Assembly (NCBI GenBank): GCA_964515405.1
Contig: CAZERD010000022.1
Span: forward strand, 1-21,993
Source: CAZERD01 sp964515405
GTDB lineage: Bacteria; Campylobacterota_A; Desulfurellia; Desulfurellales; CAZERD01
DNA: 21,993 bases
Direction: 5' to 3'
Shown: one piece after another, positions 1-7,886 of the stretch
Layout: every line of letters starts with the position of its first letter
Numbering within the stretch: position 1 is the first letter of the stretch
Position numbers and translations under genes: made by a program
The notes under the pieces: generated by a model
The model's database searches: none
The model's input: the letters and a program-made list of their open reading frames with translations, nothing else
Told to the model about the DNA's origin: nothing

Positions 1-578
1 AAGGCACACACCCACAGAACATAATAATGCTGACGTATGATGCGTTTGGCGTGCTACCACCGGTTTCAAGACTAACCAAAGAACAGGCAATGTTCCATTT
101 CATGAGCGGTTATACAGCCAAAGTAGCTGGAACAGAAGCAGGTATAACAGAACCACAAGCCACATTCTCCACATGCTTCGGTGCGCCTTTTATGGTCCTC
201 AGGCCCAGCGTATACGCAGATATGTTGGGTGAAAGGATAGAAAAACACAATGTCAAATGCTGGCTTGTCAACACCGGAAACGTGGGGGGCGGATACGGAG
301 TAGGCAAAAGAATAAGCATAGCCCACACAAGGGCAATAATATCAGCCATACTCAACGGAGAACTAGATAACGTAGAATATGACACCCTCCCTTACTTCAA
401 CATGAAGTTCCCTAAGAGATGCCCAGGAGTTCCACCAGAAGTCCTGGACCAGAAGAATAGTTGGGAAGACAAAGCAGCATATGAAACTTCCCTAAAAAAA
501 CTTGCCATATCATTCCACGAGAACTTCAAGCAATTTGAGAAAATGGCAAAAGGCAAGGTATCAAATATTCAGATCTGA
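1..578 (+). CDS. pckA: Phosphoenolpyruvate carboxykinase (ATP), C-terminal part, 5' end outside window
   Basis: This enzyme interconverts oxaloacetate + ATP and PEP + ADP + CO2 in the cytosol, at the entry to gluconeogenesis. The frame is open from base 3, and the codons before the first ATG (base 27) read GTHPQNII, which continues the family motif preceding the seen DAFGVLPPVS. The ATG at 27 is therefore internal and the gene is cut by the window edge. Further family signatures are SGYTAKVAGTE, GITEPQATFSTCFGAPF, the nucleotide-site segment VGKRISIAHTRAII and the C-terminal FHENFKQFE. About 190 residues of a roughly 530-residue family are visible. The stop lies inside a hairpin shared with the convergent neighbour. 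Identification is secure; only the 5' part is unknown. Confidence 0.95.
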   Translation, partial: GTHPQNIIMLTYDAFGVLPPVSRLTKEQAMFHFMSGYTAKVAGTEAGITEPQATFSTCFGAPFMVLRPSVYADMLGERIEKHNVKCWLVNTGNVGGGYGVGKRISIAHTRAIISAILNGELDNVEYDTLPYFNMKFPKRCPGVPPEVLDQKNSWEDKAAYETSLKKLAISFHENFKQFEKMAKGKVSNIQI

Positions 579-598
579 GGGTTTACGCCCTCAGATCT
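571..598. terminator. Bidirectional hairpin terminator between pckA and the flavin oxidoreductase gene
   Basis: A perfect 11-bp inverted repeat, AGATCTGAGGG (571-581) with CCCTCAGATCT (588-598), has a 6-nt loop. The plus-strand side is followed by a short T run and the minus-strand side by an AT-rich AATATTTGATA. The TGA of pckA (576-578) lies in the left arm and the TAA of the minus gene (583-585) in the loop, so both genes end inside the structure. The U tracts are short, so efficiency is uncertain. Confidence 0.7.
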
Positions 599-1683
599 TT
601 CTCATAAGCAGAAAGATAGCTTACTTCCAGTTCATTGATAAGTTCTTTAACAGATACAATGTTGTTAACCCTGTAAACATTTTCACCAGCAAAGGCGAAA
701 CCTTCTCTCAGATTCCCCTTCTGCGCATTAATGAGAGCATAGGCAATGCAATATGGCGCTTTCCTGTAGTTACAACCCCTCATACAGTACCAAACGCACG
801 AAAAAGGCTTTGTTTCTCCTCTATTAACTCTCTCCAAAAAATCATTCCTTATAGCTCTCCCGGGTAACCCAACAGGACTCTGAATAATCTCTATGTCCTC
901 CTTCCTGGCCCTGATATATTCTTGCTTAAACGCCTCTGAAGCGTCACATTCATGAGTAGCTACAAATCTCGTAGCCATTTGCACTCCACTAGCTCCCATC
1001 TTCATGAACTTATATATATCCTCTCCGGTGTAGATACCACCAGCTGGAATAACAGGTATTTCCTTGTCGAATTTCTCCTCATACGTACGTATAACCTTCA
1101 GCACTTCAGGAAATATCTTCTCAAGGGAGTAATCCGGATTATATATCTGCTCTCTCTTGAATCCCAAGTGGCCACCAGCCATAGGCCCTTCCACAACAAC
1201 CCCATCAGGGATCTTACCGTAGTGTTTCTCCCAGTATCTGAATATGACAGAAGCAGCCCTTCCCGAAGAGACAATCGGAACAAACTTCGTGTGTTTATTT
1301 ACAACACCGGGAGCAGATGACTCAATAGAGCTCAACGGCAAACCAGCACCAGCGAATATTATATCAACGCTCTCCTCCACACATATTCTGAGGAGGTCAT
1401 CGTAATCAGAAAGAACAGTCATGAGATTGACACCTATTACACCATCCGTGAGTTCCTTGGCTTTTCTTATCTCCATTCTTAGATATTCAGCGTTTGACCT
1501 TCGGGGGTGACTTGCAAAATCAGGATCAAGCATTCCTATCTCGGCAGCAGAAATTACACCAACACCCCCCTCCTTGGCAACCGCAGACGCTAAAGACGAT
1601 AACGATATTCCAACACCCATGCCACCTTGGACAATGGGTATCTCCACTTCTATATCCCCAATCCTCAATGATGGCAACCTCAT
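583..1683 (-). CDS. NAD(P)H-dependent flavin oxidoreductase, nitronate monooxygenase (2-nitropropane dioxygenase) family
   Basis: The 366-residue protein is a TIM-barrel FMN enzyme of the nitronate monooxygenase/FabK-like superfamily. The N-terminal VQGGMGVGISLSSLASAVAKE and GGVGVISAA are the FMN-binding start. EGPMAGGHLG contains the superfamily catalytic His (about residue 172), and IPAGGIYTGEDI with GASGVQMATRF are the phosphate-binding strands. Near the C-terminus are four cysteines spaced C-x3-C-x3-C-x7-C (about 296-312), a pattern that could hold a metal or Fe-S cluster. The physiological substrate cannot be told from sequence; FabK-like enoyl reductase or nitronate oxidation are alternatives. 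The ATG is preceded by a good ribosome site (GGTGAGG). The gene is transcribed alone and converges on pckA. Confidence 0.85.
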   Translation of the reverse strand: MRLPSLRIGDIEVEIPIVQGGMGVGISLSSLASAVAKEGGVGVISAAEIGMLDPDFASHPRRSNAEYLRMEIRKAKELTDGVIGVNLMTVLSDYDDLLRICVEESVDIIFAGAGLPLSSIESSAPGVVNKHTKFVPIVSSGRAASVIFRYWEKHYGKIPDGVVVEGPMAGGHLGFKREQIYNPDYSLEKIFPEVLKVIRTYEEKFDKEIPVIPAGGIYTGEDIYKFMKMGASGVQMATRFVATHECDASEAFKQEYIRARKEDIEIIQSPVGLPGRAIRNDFLERVNRGETKPFSCVWYCMRGCNYRKAPYCIAYALINAQKGNLREGFAFAGENVYRVNNIVSVKELINELEVSYLSAYEKDLRA

Positions 1684-1780
1684 AGCCTCACCCGCTCTTA
1701 TTTTTTAAGTTTTTAACATGAATTTTCCCGTTTGTAAACCGCAAATCCACCGATACATACACCCTAAAAGGCACTTATCC

Positions 1781-1809
1781 TTGATAAAGCTTATTACACC
1801 GTGTATAAT
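1781..1809 (+). promoter_or_regulatory. Sigma70-type promoter for the ppiD-nth-uvrC operon
   Basis: TTGATA at 1781-1786 is separated by exactly 17 bases from TATAAT at 1804-1809, near consensus at both boxes. The predicted start of transcription is near 1816, about 23 bases before the ATG at 1839. A ribosome site (AGAGGTGAT) lies between. Confidence 0.75.
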
Positions 1810-1838
1810 TGGCAAAATGCAAAAAACAGAGGTGATGT

Positions 1839-3722
1839 ATGCTTGATTTCTTTAGGAAGAATCTGAAAAAACTTTCCATTTTGGTTTGGGTAGCAACCAT
1901 AGCTTTTATAGTAGGTGGAGCATATCTATTCGTCTCAGGCCCATTCAAGATGGGCAGCAACGTAGCCATAGAAGTGGGAAAGGTAAAGATAACGTTCCCC
2001 GAATTCAATCAGACATACAACCAGATGTATAACTTTTACACAACCCTCCTGGCACGGGCTCATGGGGGTAACGTATCCGAAAAAGAGATAAAAGCCCTCA
2101 ACATAAAGCAAAAGGCTATAAACTACCTGATAGATAGGGTGCTCCTTTTTGAGGAGGCCAAACGTTATGGGATAAAGGTAACAGACGCCGATTTGAGAAA
2201 AGCCATAGAATCAAATAGGGCTTTCTTTGTAAACGGTCACTTCTCAAAAAGGGAATACCTATATGTACTCAAAATGAACCATATGAAACCTGCAACCTAT
2301 GAGGCTGCCTTAAAGGTCGATCTATACATATCAAAGCTAAAAAAAATGCTGTTTAAGAATGTAAAAGTCACAGACAAGGAAGTAAGAACCTATTACTACA
2401 GGTACTTTTCAAAGCTTGACCTCTCGTACGTAACGTTTAACCCAGATAAGTTTAAAAAGCATATCAAAATATCAACAGAAGCATTGAAAACTTATTACAA
2501 GACTCATAAGGAACAGTTTAGGGTGCCAACCATGGTTAAGTTCGAATATGTGTACATACCCTTCACCTACATAGAGAAGCATATCAAGGTAACAGAAAAA
2601 GAAGCTAAAAAATATTACGACTCCCACATATCAGAGTTTGTATTACCGGAAGAAATACACATAGCACGCATACTTATAAAGAGAAAAAGAGGGGAAACAG
2701 ATAAGAGATTCAAAGAGCGTGTCTTTAAAATATACAAGCGGATTGACAAAGACAATTTCCCAAGGATGGCTGAGAGATACTCCGATGACCCATATACCAA
2801 AAACAAAGGCGGCGACATGGGATTTGTCACAGCTGGAGCAGTACCAGCACAGCTATGGAAACATATTAGAGACACAAAACCAGGCGAGATAACAAAACCC
2901 TTCCTTACAAAGTTTGGGTACCAGATAGTATTAGTAAAAGCCATCAAGAAATCACATGCTATATCCTTTAAGAGGGTAGAAGGCAAGATAGTAAAAACCA
3001 TCAAGCTCCACAAGGCCAAAACCTTTGGTTTTATAGAAGCAAAAAAGATATTCGTTAAACTCGACAGTTCAAAGGATTGGAAGAAAACACTCTCCAGTAT
3101 AGGTCTCAGTGAGAAGATAAGCAAGTTTATGAGCATTACAAAACCTCTGCCTCCATTCTCTAAATCAATGGTTGAAAAAGGTATAATATCTGGGATCGGC
3201 AAAACACTTGGACCAGACGAGATAACAGGGGGTTATGTAATATATAGGGTCACCTCCATAGAAAAATCTTACGTACCCTCTTTCAACAAGATAAGAAACA
3301 GGGTAGAAAAAGTGTACATCAACGAAAAGGCCGAAACAATGGCCGAAAAAATGGCTGTCAAATTCTCTAGAATGGCGGAAAAAGAAGGCTTCAAGAAAGC
3401 TGCCAAAATGCTGAAGCTCAAAATCACAACAGTTAGAGGTATAGTAAGGTTCTTCCCTGATCCAAGGATGCCTTGCACATTCAACCCTGACTTCATGAAA
3501 ACAGTGTTCTCAAAAAAGGTGGGATTTATATCTGAATGCAAAGCAAACGGTGAATTCTATATATATAAGATAGATTCAAGAAAGATCAACGAAGCAGATC
3601 TGAAAAAGAGGAGAGAGGGAATTAAGGAAATACTCGTAGCTCAAAAGGAAAAGGAGATAATAAAGAGGCTTCTAAACAGGCTAAAGAAAGAAACGAAAAT
3701 TAGGGTCAATCCTAAGCTGTGA
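1839..3722 (+). CDS. PpiD/SurA-type membrane-anchored peptidyl-prolyl isomerase
   Basis: The 627-residue protein resembles PpiD, a periplasmic folding factor anchored in the inner membrane. A basic N-terminus (RKNLKK) is followed by one transmembrane helix (about 12-33). A SurA_N-like helical region follows (about 40-190, including the LIDRVLLFEEAKRYGI helix typical of the family). One parvulin rotamase domain spans about 271-370 (IHIARILIK, FPRMAERYSDDP, NKGGDMGFV, FGYQIVLVKAI). The rest is a Lys-rich helical C-terminal part similar to the second half of PpiD. Length matches PpiD (about 620). It is first in its operon, with its own promoter and a clear ribosome site, and its stop overlaps the nth start. 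Family membership is well supported; I leave the symbol empty because distant PpiD/PrsA/SurA paralogues are easily confused. Confidence 0.85.
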   Translation: MLDFFRKNLKKLSILVWVATIAFIVGGAYLFVSGPFKMGSNVAIEVGKVKITFPEFNQTYNQMYNFYTTLLARAHGGNVSEKEIKALNIKQKAINYLIDRVLLFEEAKRYGIKVTDADLRKAIESNRAFFVNGHFSKREYLYVLKMNHMKPATYEAALKVDLYISKLKKMLFKNVKVTDKEVRTYYYRYFSKLDLSYVTFNPDKFKKHIKISTEALKTYYKTHKEQFRVPTMVKFEYVYIPFTYIEKHIKVTEKEAKKYYDSHISEFVLPEEIHIARILIKRKRGETDKRFKERVFKIYKRIDKDNFPRMAERYSDDPYTKNKGGDMGFVTAGAVPAQLWKHIRDTKPGEITKPFLTKFGYQIVLVKAIKKSHAISFKRVEGKIVKTIKLHKAKTFGFIEAKKIFVKLDSSKDWKKTLSSIGLSEKISKFMSITKPLPPFSKSMVEKGIISGIGKTLGPDEITGGYVIYRVTSIEKSYVPSFNKIRNRVEKVYINEKAETMAEKMAVKFSRMAEKEGFKKAAKMLKLKITTVRGIVRFFPDPRMPCTFNPDFMKTVFSKKVGFISECKANGEFYIYKIDSRKINEADLKKRREGIKEILVAQKEKEIIKRLLNRLKKETKIRVNPKL

Positions 3723-4363
3723 ACATAAACGTACTGATAAAGAAACTCAAAGAAACATCATCCACGTTTGATGAAGCAATAGTAACTAAAATATCACGAA
3801 GAGGAAATCCATTTCAGGTATTGATTTCTACGATACTAAGCCTAAGAACAAAAGATAAAACCACACATGAAGCCTCAGTGAGGTTATTCAGAGTAGCCAA
3901 AACCCCCCACGACATGATCAGGCTCGGAGAACAGAGGGTGACAGAGCTTATATATCCCGTGGGATTCTACAAAACAAAAGCTAAAAGTATCGTCAAGTTA
4001 AGTGAAATACTGATAAACAGATTCTCTGGAAACGTACCGGCAGATATAGACTCCTTGCTATTACTCCCTAACGTCGGCAGAAAAACAGCAAACCTTGTAC
4101 TGGCAAAGGGTTTTAAAATACCTGCCATATGTGTGGATACGCATGTTCACCGCATATCCAATAGACTGGGCTTGGTATCAACCAACACTCCCCATGAAAC
4201 CGAAAAGGCACTCAGAAGGGTACTACCCATGAGGTATTGGATAGAATTCAACGATCTGCTTGTTCCATTTGGACAACATATATGTAGACCAGTATCCCCA
4301 GTGTGCTCTAAATGTCCTGTTAGTGACATGTGCAAAAGGGTAGGGGTAACACGTTCACGCTGA
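3719..4363 (+). CDS. nth: Endonuclease III (DNA glycosylase/AP lyase)
   Basis: This base-excision repair enzyme removes oxidised pyrimidines and cleaves the abasic site. The 214-residue protein has the helix-hairpin-helix LLLLPNVGRKTANLVL (about 112-128) with catalytic Lys122, and the catalytic Asp140 in CVDTHVHR. A C-terminal [4Fe-4S] motif C-x6-C-x2-C-x5-C is present (Cys189, 196, 199, 205). Length is the same as E. coli Nth. The start is GTG, overlapping the upstream TGA stop as GTGA, so translation is probably coupled. It is followed four bases later by uvrC, which places it in a repair operon. Confidence 0.97.
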   Translation: MNINVLIKKLKETSSTFDEAIVTKISRRGNPFQVLISTILSLRTKDKTTHEASVRLFRVAKTPHDMIRLGEQRVTELIYPVGFYKTKAKSIVKLSEILINRFSGNVPADIDSLLLLPNVGRKTANLVLAKGFKIPAICVDTHVHRISNRLGLVSTNTPHETEKALRRVLPMRYWIEFNDLLVPFGQHICRPVSPVCSKCPVSDMCKRVGVTRSR

Positions 4364-4367
4364 TACA

Positions 4368-6161
4368 ATGGGTGCAGTCGAACTGTTTTCCGATCCGTCC
4401 CTAATAAATGAAATACCAACCGAAACAGGTGTGTACATAATTAGATCCAGATATGACGAGGTGCTCTATATAGGAAAAGCAAAGAACCTAAGGAACAGAC
4501 TGAGAAGCTATCTAAAACTGGATAGTCTAGACTTCATGAAACAATCCATGGTGAGGGAAGCAAAAAGCGTTGAAACAATTACAACAAATAGCGAGTGGGA
4601 AGCACTTCTGCTCGAATCCAATCTAATAAAGGAAGAAAGACCCCCCTACAACATAGTCTTGAGGGATGACAAAAGCTACCCCTACCTGAGAATAAGCCTT
4701 TCAGAAAAGTTTCCCAGACTATCTATGGCAAGAAGAATAAAACATAAAGGTGATTTCTATTTTGGCCCTATTACGCCTGTGGAAAAGCTAAAAACGTTGA
4801 TAAAAACACTCAAAGAAGCATACAGAATAGCTCAGAAGAATGACTCATCGTGTCAAAGGTCATCCCACTACTGTATATACTATCAGATGGACAAATGTTC
4901 GGCACCCTGCGTGGGCCTGATTTCCAGAGAAGAGTACATGGAGATGATATACGAGATAAAAGATATATTGACAAATCCGCGTAAACTCAAAGAAAAAATC
5001 ACTAAGGAGCTAAACAGCCTCGTACAAATGGAAAAGTTCGAAGAAGCCATAAAGTTGAGAGAAAAGCTAAAAGCCATTGGGTTGCTTGAAAATAAGCAAT
5101 CAGTATCTGAACTAAACGAATACTTTTCTGACGTGGTGGTATTTACCGAAGAGAACAACATAGTATGCTCTTACATCTTGAGTATACGGTTCTCAAATAT
5201 CACAGGCAGCAGAAAATTCTTTTTCTACAATACAACAATAAACAAAGAGCTTATGGAGGGGTTTTTACTTCAGTATTACTCAAGGGATATAGTCCCTGAC
5301 AGGATAATAATGTACCCTGCTATAAACGCAGAAGCACTGGAAAAAGTAATCTCTAGAGAGAAAAAAGTAAAACTAGTATTTCCTAAGAGAGGGCAGGGCA
5401 AAAAGCTAATTGACATAGCAATGAAAAACGCCAAACTATCGCTAAAACAAGAGGTACTATCAACTAAAAGAAACATAGAGGTACTTGAGACGCTTAGAGA
5501 TATACTCACAATTAAACACAGAATAAGGGTAGTTGACGTGATTGATGTATCCCATACCAGCTTTGAAAATGTAGTAGCCGGTGTAATAAGATATGGGATC
5601 CATGGATTTGATAAACACATGTATAGAAGATACAAGCTCGAGAGTAAATTTGAAAAAGAGACTATGGAAGAGGTTTCTGAGAGGCACATGAAGCTGTTGC
5701 GCAAATCAAAACTAATTGTACCGGATCTATTCGTCGTTGATGGTGGACCAATACAAGCGGAAGTCGTGAGAAAAAAGACATCAATCCCAACTATAGGTAT
5801 AGCGAAAGAAAAGCTTGGAAACAAAGCCATTAGAAGCAAGGGGGACGTAATGGATATAATATATTACAAAAACTCGTGTATAGACATACCCCATGAAGTG
5901 CTAATGTTTCTGCAAAAACTAAGAGATGAAGCACACAGATTTGCACTATTCTACCACAGAAAGAAAAGAACACAGTACGTCAAAGCAAGCATACTTGACA
6001 GAATTGAATTCATAGGTGAAAGAAGAAAACGTGCCCTGTTTGAGAGGTTTGAAACGATTGATAACATGCGTAGAGCATCCTTGGAAGAGTTAAGTTCCGT
6101 GAAGGGAATAACACCCAAAATAGCTAAGCTAATAAAAGAAAAGCTCAACAGTCCAGAATAA
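4368..6161 (+). CDS. uvrC: UvrABC excinuclease subunit C
   Basis: UvrC makes both incisions in nucleotide excision repair. The 597-residue protein has all expected parts: an N-terminal GIY-YIG nuclease domain (GVYIIRS at 21 and YIGKAKNLRNRL at 34, for the 3' cut), four cysteines at about 162, 169, 177 and 181 that match the Fe-S ligands of UvrC, and a UVR motif at about 218-250 that contacts UvrB. The RNase H-like domain carries D393 (DVSHTSFEN), D458 (VVDGG) and D520/H523 (RDEAHR), for the 5' cut. The C-terminal tandem helix-hairpin-helix is at about 545-595. No visible defect. Its ATG follows the nth stop by four bases with no strong ribosome site, so coupling is likely. Confidence 0.98.
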   Translation: MGAVELFSDPSLINEIPTETGVYIIRSRYDEVLYIGKAKNLRNRLRSYLKLDSLDFMKQSMVREAKSVETITTNSEWEALLLESNLIKEERPPYNIVLRDDKSYPYLRISLSEKFPRLSMARRIKHKGDFYFGPITPVEKLKTLIKTLKEAYRIAQKNDSSCQRSSHYCIYYQMDKCSAPCVGLISREEYMEMIYEIKDILTNPRKLKEKITKELNSLVQMEKFEEAIKLREKLKAIGLLENKQSVSELNEYFSDVVVFTEENNIVCSYILSIRFSNITGSRKFFFYNTTINKELMEGFLLQYYSRDIVPDRIIMYPAINAEALEKVISREKKVKLVFPKRGQGKKLIDIAMKNAKLSLKQEVLSTKRNIEVLETLRDILTIKHRIRVVDVIDVSHTSFENVVAGVIRYGIHGFDKHMYRRYKLESKFEKETMEEVSERHMKLLRKSKLIVPDLFVVDGGPIQAEVVRKKTSIPTIGIAKEKLGNKAIRSKGDVMDIIYYKNSCIDIPHEVLMFLQKLRDEAHRFALFYHRKKRTQYVKASILDRIEFIGERRKRALFERFETIDNMRRASLEELSSVKGITPKIAKLIKEKLNSPE

Positions 6162-6163
6162 AC

Positions 6164-6619
6164 ATGATCCAGTGCAAAATGTCGCCGATAAAGGTAAACA
6201 CAATCCCCAAAGACAAGGGCGTGTATATACTCATATTCAAACTGAATACAGATAAAACAATCAATATAGGAAGCCTGGGCAATGTCTCATTTGAACAGGG
6301 ATTCTACCTATACATAGGCTCTGCCATGGGGGGATTAAGAAAAAGAATATCCGCTCACCTGTCGCAAACTAATCGCTTGAGATGGCATGTGGACTATCTC
6401 TCTAAAGAAGCTACTCTAATCCAAGTATGCTATAGGATTACCTCCTCCAGCATAGAAGACGAAATAGCTCTGAAAATGGCTGAGCTCCTTAAACCCATAC
6501 CCAGGTTTGGCTCATCCGACTCAAAAAAGACCAAATCTCATCTCTTCTTCTCCCGAACTCAACAAGAATGCGAACAGGCCGCAAGAGAGTGCCTCTTTAT
6601 ACAGACCTCATCCCATTGA
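6164..6619 (+). CDS. DUF123 / COG1833 (Uri family) GIY-YIG-like protein
   Basis: The 151-residue protein begins two bases after the uvrC stop. It has a GIY-YIG-like core: KGVYILIF (18-25) and GFYLYIGSAMGGLRKRISAHL (46-66), then RWHVDYL and the characteristic end FGSSDSKKTKSHLFF. That last motif normally reads like FGSSDC-x-C-SHL. The cysteines are replaced here by Ser/Thr, which may mean loss of a metal site. In many archaea this domain is fused to the C-terminus of endonuclease III. Here it stands alone in the operon with nth and uvrC, which supports a repair link, but no activity is established for it. Start is ATG at 6164; a second in-frame ATG at 6179 is possible. The 3' end overlaps the convergent ketopantoate reductase gene by 23 bases. 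Confidence 0.85.
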   Translation: MIQCKMSPIKVNTIPKDKGVYILIFKLNTDKTINIGSLGNVSFEQGFYLYIGSAMGGLRKRISAHLSQTNRLRWHVDYLSKEATLIQVCYRITSSSIEDEIALKMAELLKPIPRFGSSDSKKTKSHLFFSRTQQECEQAARECLFIQTSSH

Positions 6620-7517
6620 AATAGTTTGTGCTCTCAATGGCTTTTATGATAGAGTATATTGTCCTGTTAAAGGGAACATCCAAACCATGCTTCTCAGCCA
6701 TTTTGATCAGATATCCATTAAGATAATCAATCTCCGTTGGAGACTTACCATGTTGAAGATCATATCCAACGCTAGCTGTCCATTCATTAGGGGAAAACGA
6801 AGAAACGAAACGAAAAACATCTTCCGCAAGTTTCTTAGCATCAAACCCCAAGTCCTCAAGCTCCCCCACCTTAACGCACTCATCCAGTAAAGCCTTGGTC
6901 AACCAGAGCAAACCAGTTTTCTCCATACTTTTGGCACCCGTGATACTGTTGAGGGAAGCAGCAGAACAGTAAAACATGAATTTATACCATTTATCCTTCA
7001 TAATATTACTGGAAAAGGCAATATGGACACCAGATTCAAGGAAAGCTCTCGCAAGAATTCTTGCTGTTCCTTCTGAGGAACCTAAAAGATAACCAATCTT
7101 CATGCCTTCATTTAAAAATTCTCTTATACAGGTGGAATCAACAACCAAGGCCCCCATCATAACAGAAGCCGGAAATACATATTCAGGGCCAAAAACCCTT
7201 AAAGCCGCCTGTTCCGCATATATACCATTCTGTACAGTAACCAAGGGGGTGTACAAAAAATGCTTGCTAAGCTCTTTAAGGGACGAATCAATATCATATG
7301 ACTTTACGGACAATATAACAGCATCAAATCTACCATCCTCAAGCTGGGACCTAACGTGAAACCTAAAAGTACCACTCCTCAGACCCACCACTCTCAACCC
7401 AACATCGTTGATATCAAGAAATCTGGGTCTTGCCACCACAGTAACAGCATGAGATCTAGAGAGATAAGAAGCAAGCAGGAGTCCAAGGGCCCCTGCTCCA
7501 TACACTAAGAATCTCAC
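6597..7517 (-). CDS. panE: 2-dehydropantoate 2-reductase (ketopantoate reductase) family protein
   Basis: This enzyme reduces ketopantoate to pantoate with NADPH in coenzyme A synthesis. The 306-residue protein has the Rossmann motif GAGALG at 7-12 and VTVQNGI at about 93-99. The catalytic Lys176 lies in KDKWYKF, and TEIDYLNG contains the conserved Glu262. These correspond to K176 and E256 of the E. coli enzyme. Length is typical. The start is GTG at 7517 behind a GAAGAG-type ribosome site. It is last in the minus-strand series and is separated from rubredoxin by the broken ferritin remnant. Other ApbA/PanE family members act on different 2-oxo acids, so the exact substrate is probable rather than certain. 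Confidence 0.88.
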   Translation of the reverse strand: MRFLVYGAGALGLLLASYLSRSHAVTVVARPRFLDINDVGLRVVGLRSGTFRFHVRSQLEDGRFDAVILSVKSYDIDSSLKELSKHFLYTPLVTVQNGIYAEQAALRVFGPEYVFPASVMMGALVVDSTCIREFLNEGMKIGYLLGSSEGTARILARAFLESGVHIAFSSNIMKDKWYKFMFYCSAASLNSITGAKSMEKTGLLWLTKALLDECVKVGELEDLGFDAKKLAEDVFRFVSSFSPNEWTASVGYDLQHGKSPTEIDYLNGYLIKMAEKHGLDVPFNRTIYSIIKAIESTNYFNGMRSV

Positions 7518-7525
7518 CTCTTCAA

Positions 7526-7688
7526 TCTCTTTCCCTTTTTGCCAATTCTTTGTCCATCACAAACATCCCGTTTTTAATTTTAACCCTTGGACCATCTTTA
7601 TCATTCTAAACTTCATCGTTGCCATTAAGAGATACAAATACGAAAAATACAATTTTGCACTCACCCGACTGTTGAGCTTCTTCTCCAT
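7526..7688 (-). pseudogene. Ferritin remnant with internal deletions
   Basis: Between rubredoxin and panE an ATG at 7688 opens 43 codons (stop 7557-7559). They begin MEKKLNSRVSAKLYFSYLYL and then read LMATMKFRMIKMV. The first part matches ferritin helix A (E. coli FtnA: [20 protein letters not shown]). The text then jumps to something like the HAMKF part of helix B, implying that about 30 codons are lost. In another frame, bases about 7570-7526 read GMFVMDKELAKRERD followed by a stop, which matches the ferritin C-terminus (FtnA GLYFIDKELSTLD). The iron-site Glu of helix A is Lys here. Only about 160 bp remain of a roughly 500-bp gene. Its position after perR and rubredoxin fits an iron/oxygen stress operon. 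Assignment is from motif recall, not a search. Confidence 0.6.
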
Positions 7689-7700
7689 TTACTCTACGAT

Positions 7701-7874
7701 TCAACCCCTCTGATTCCCCCTCACAGGTTCAAACTCTGATTTTGGAGCCCCACACACAGGGCATTCCCAACTCTCTGGAATATCCATGAAACCTGTTCCT
7801 GACTCAACCCCATTCTCAGGATCCCCTATCACCGGATCGTAAATGTAACCACATATGGTACACCTGTACTTCAT
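7701..7874 (-). CDS. Rubredoxin
   Basis: This 57-residue protein starts at ATG 7872-7874 behind a strong ribosome site (GGGAGGTAAG) and stops at 7701-7703. It begins MKYRCTICGYIYDP and later has WECPVCGAPKSEFE. The two C-x2-C pairs (Cys5/8 and Cys38/41) bind the single iron. The aromatic and glycine positions (Y10, Y12, G17, W36) are those of classical rubredoxins. It carries single electrons, typically to oxygen- or peroxide-reducing proteins such as rubrerythrin, superoxide reductase or flavodiiron proteins. None of these partners is in the window. The start is 12 bases after the stop of the PerR-like gene, so the two are co-transcribed. Confidence 0.95.
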   Translation of the reverse strand: MKYRCTICGYIYDPVIGDPENGVESGTGFMDIPESWECPVCGAPKSEFEPVRGNQRG

Positions 7875-7886
7875 CTTACCTCCCTA

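Noticed and set aside
502..867. 121-codon plus-strand frame after pckA
   Set aside because: It overlaps the end of pckA, crosses the terminator and is antisense to the flavin oxidoreductase gene.
2615..3202. 195-codon open frame on the minus strand
   Set aside because: It lies opposite the parvulin region of the ppiD-like gene, which is clearly coding on the plus strand; it has no domain of its own.
5276..5839. 187-codon open frame on the minus strand
   Set aside because: It is antisense to the conserved RNase H-like part of uvrC, rich in Ser/Leu/Phe as reverse frames of AT-rich genes are, and has no recognisable family.
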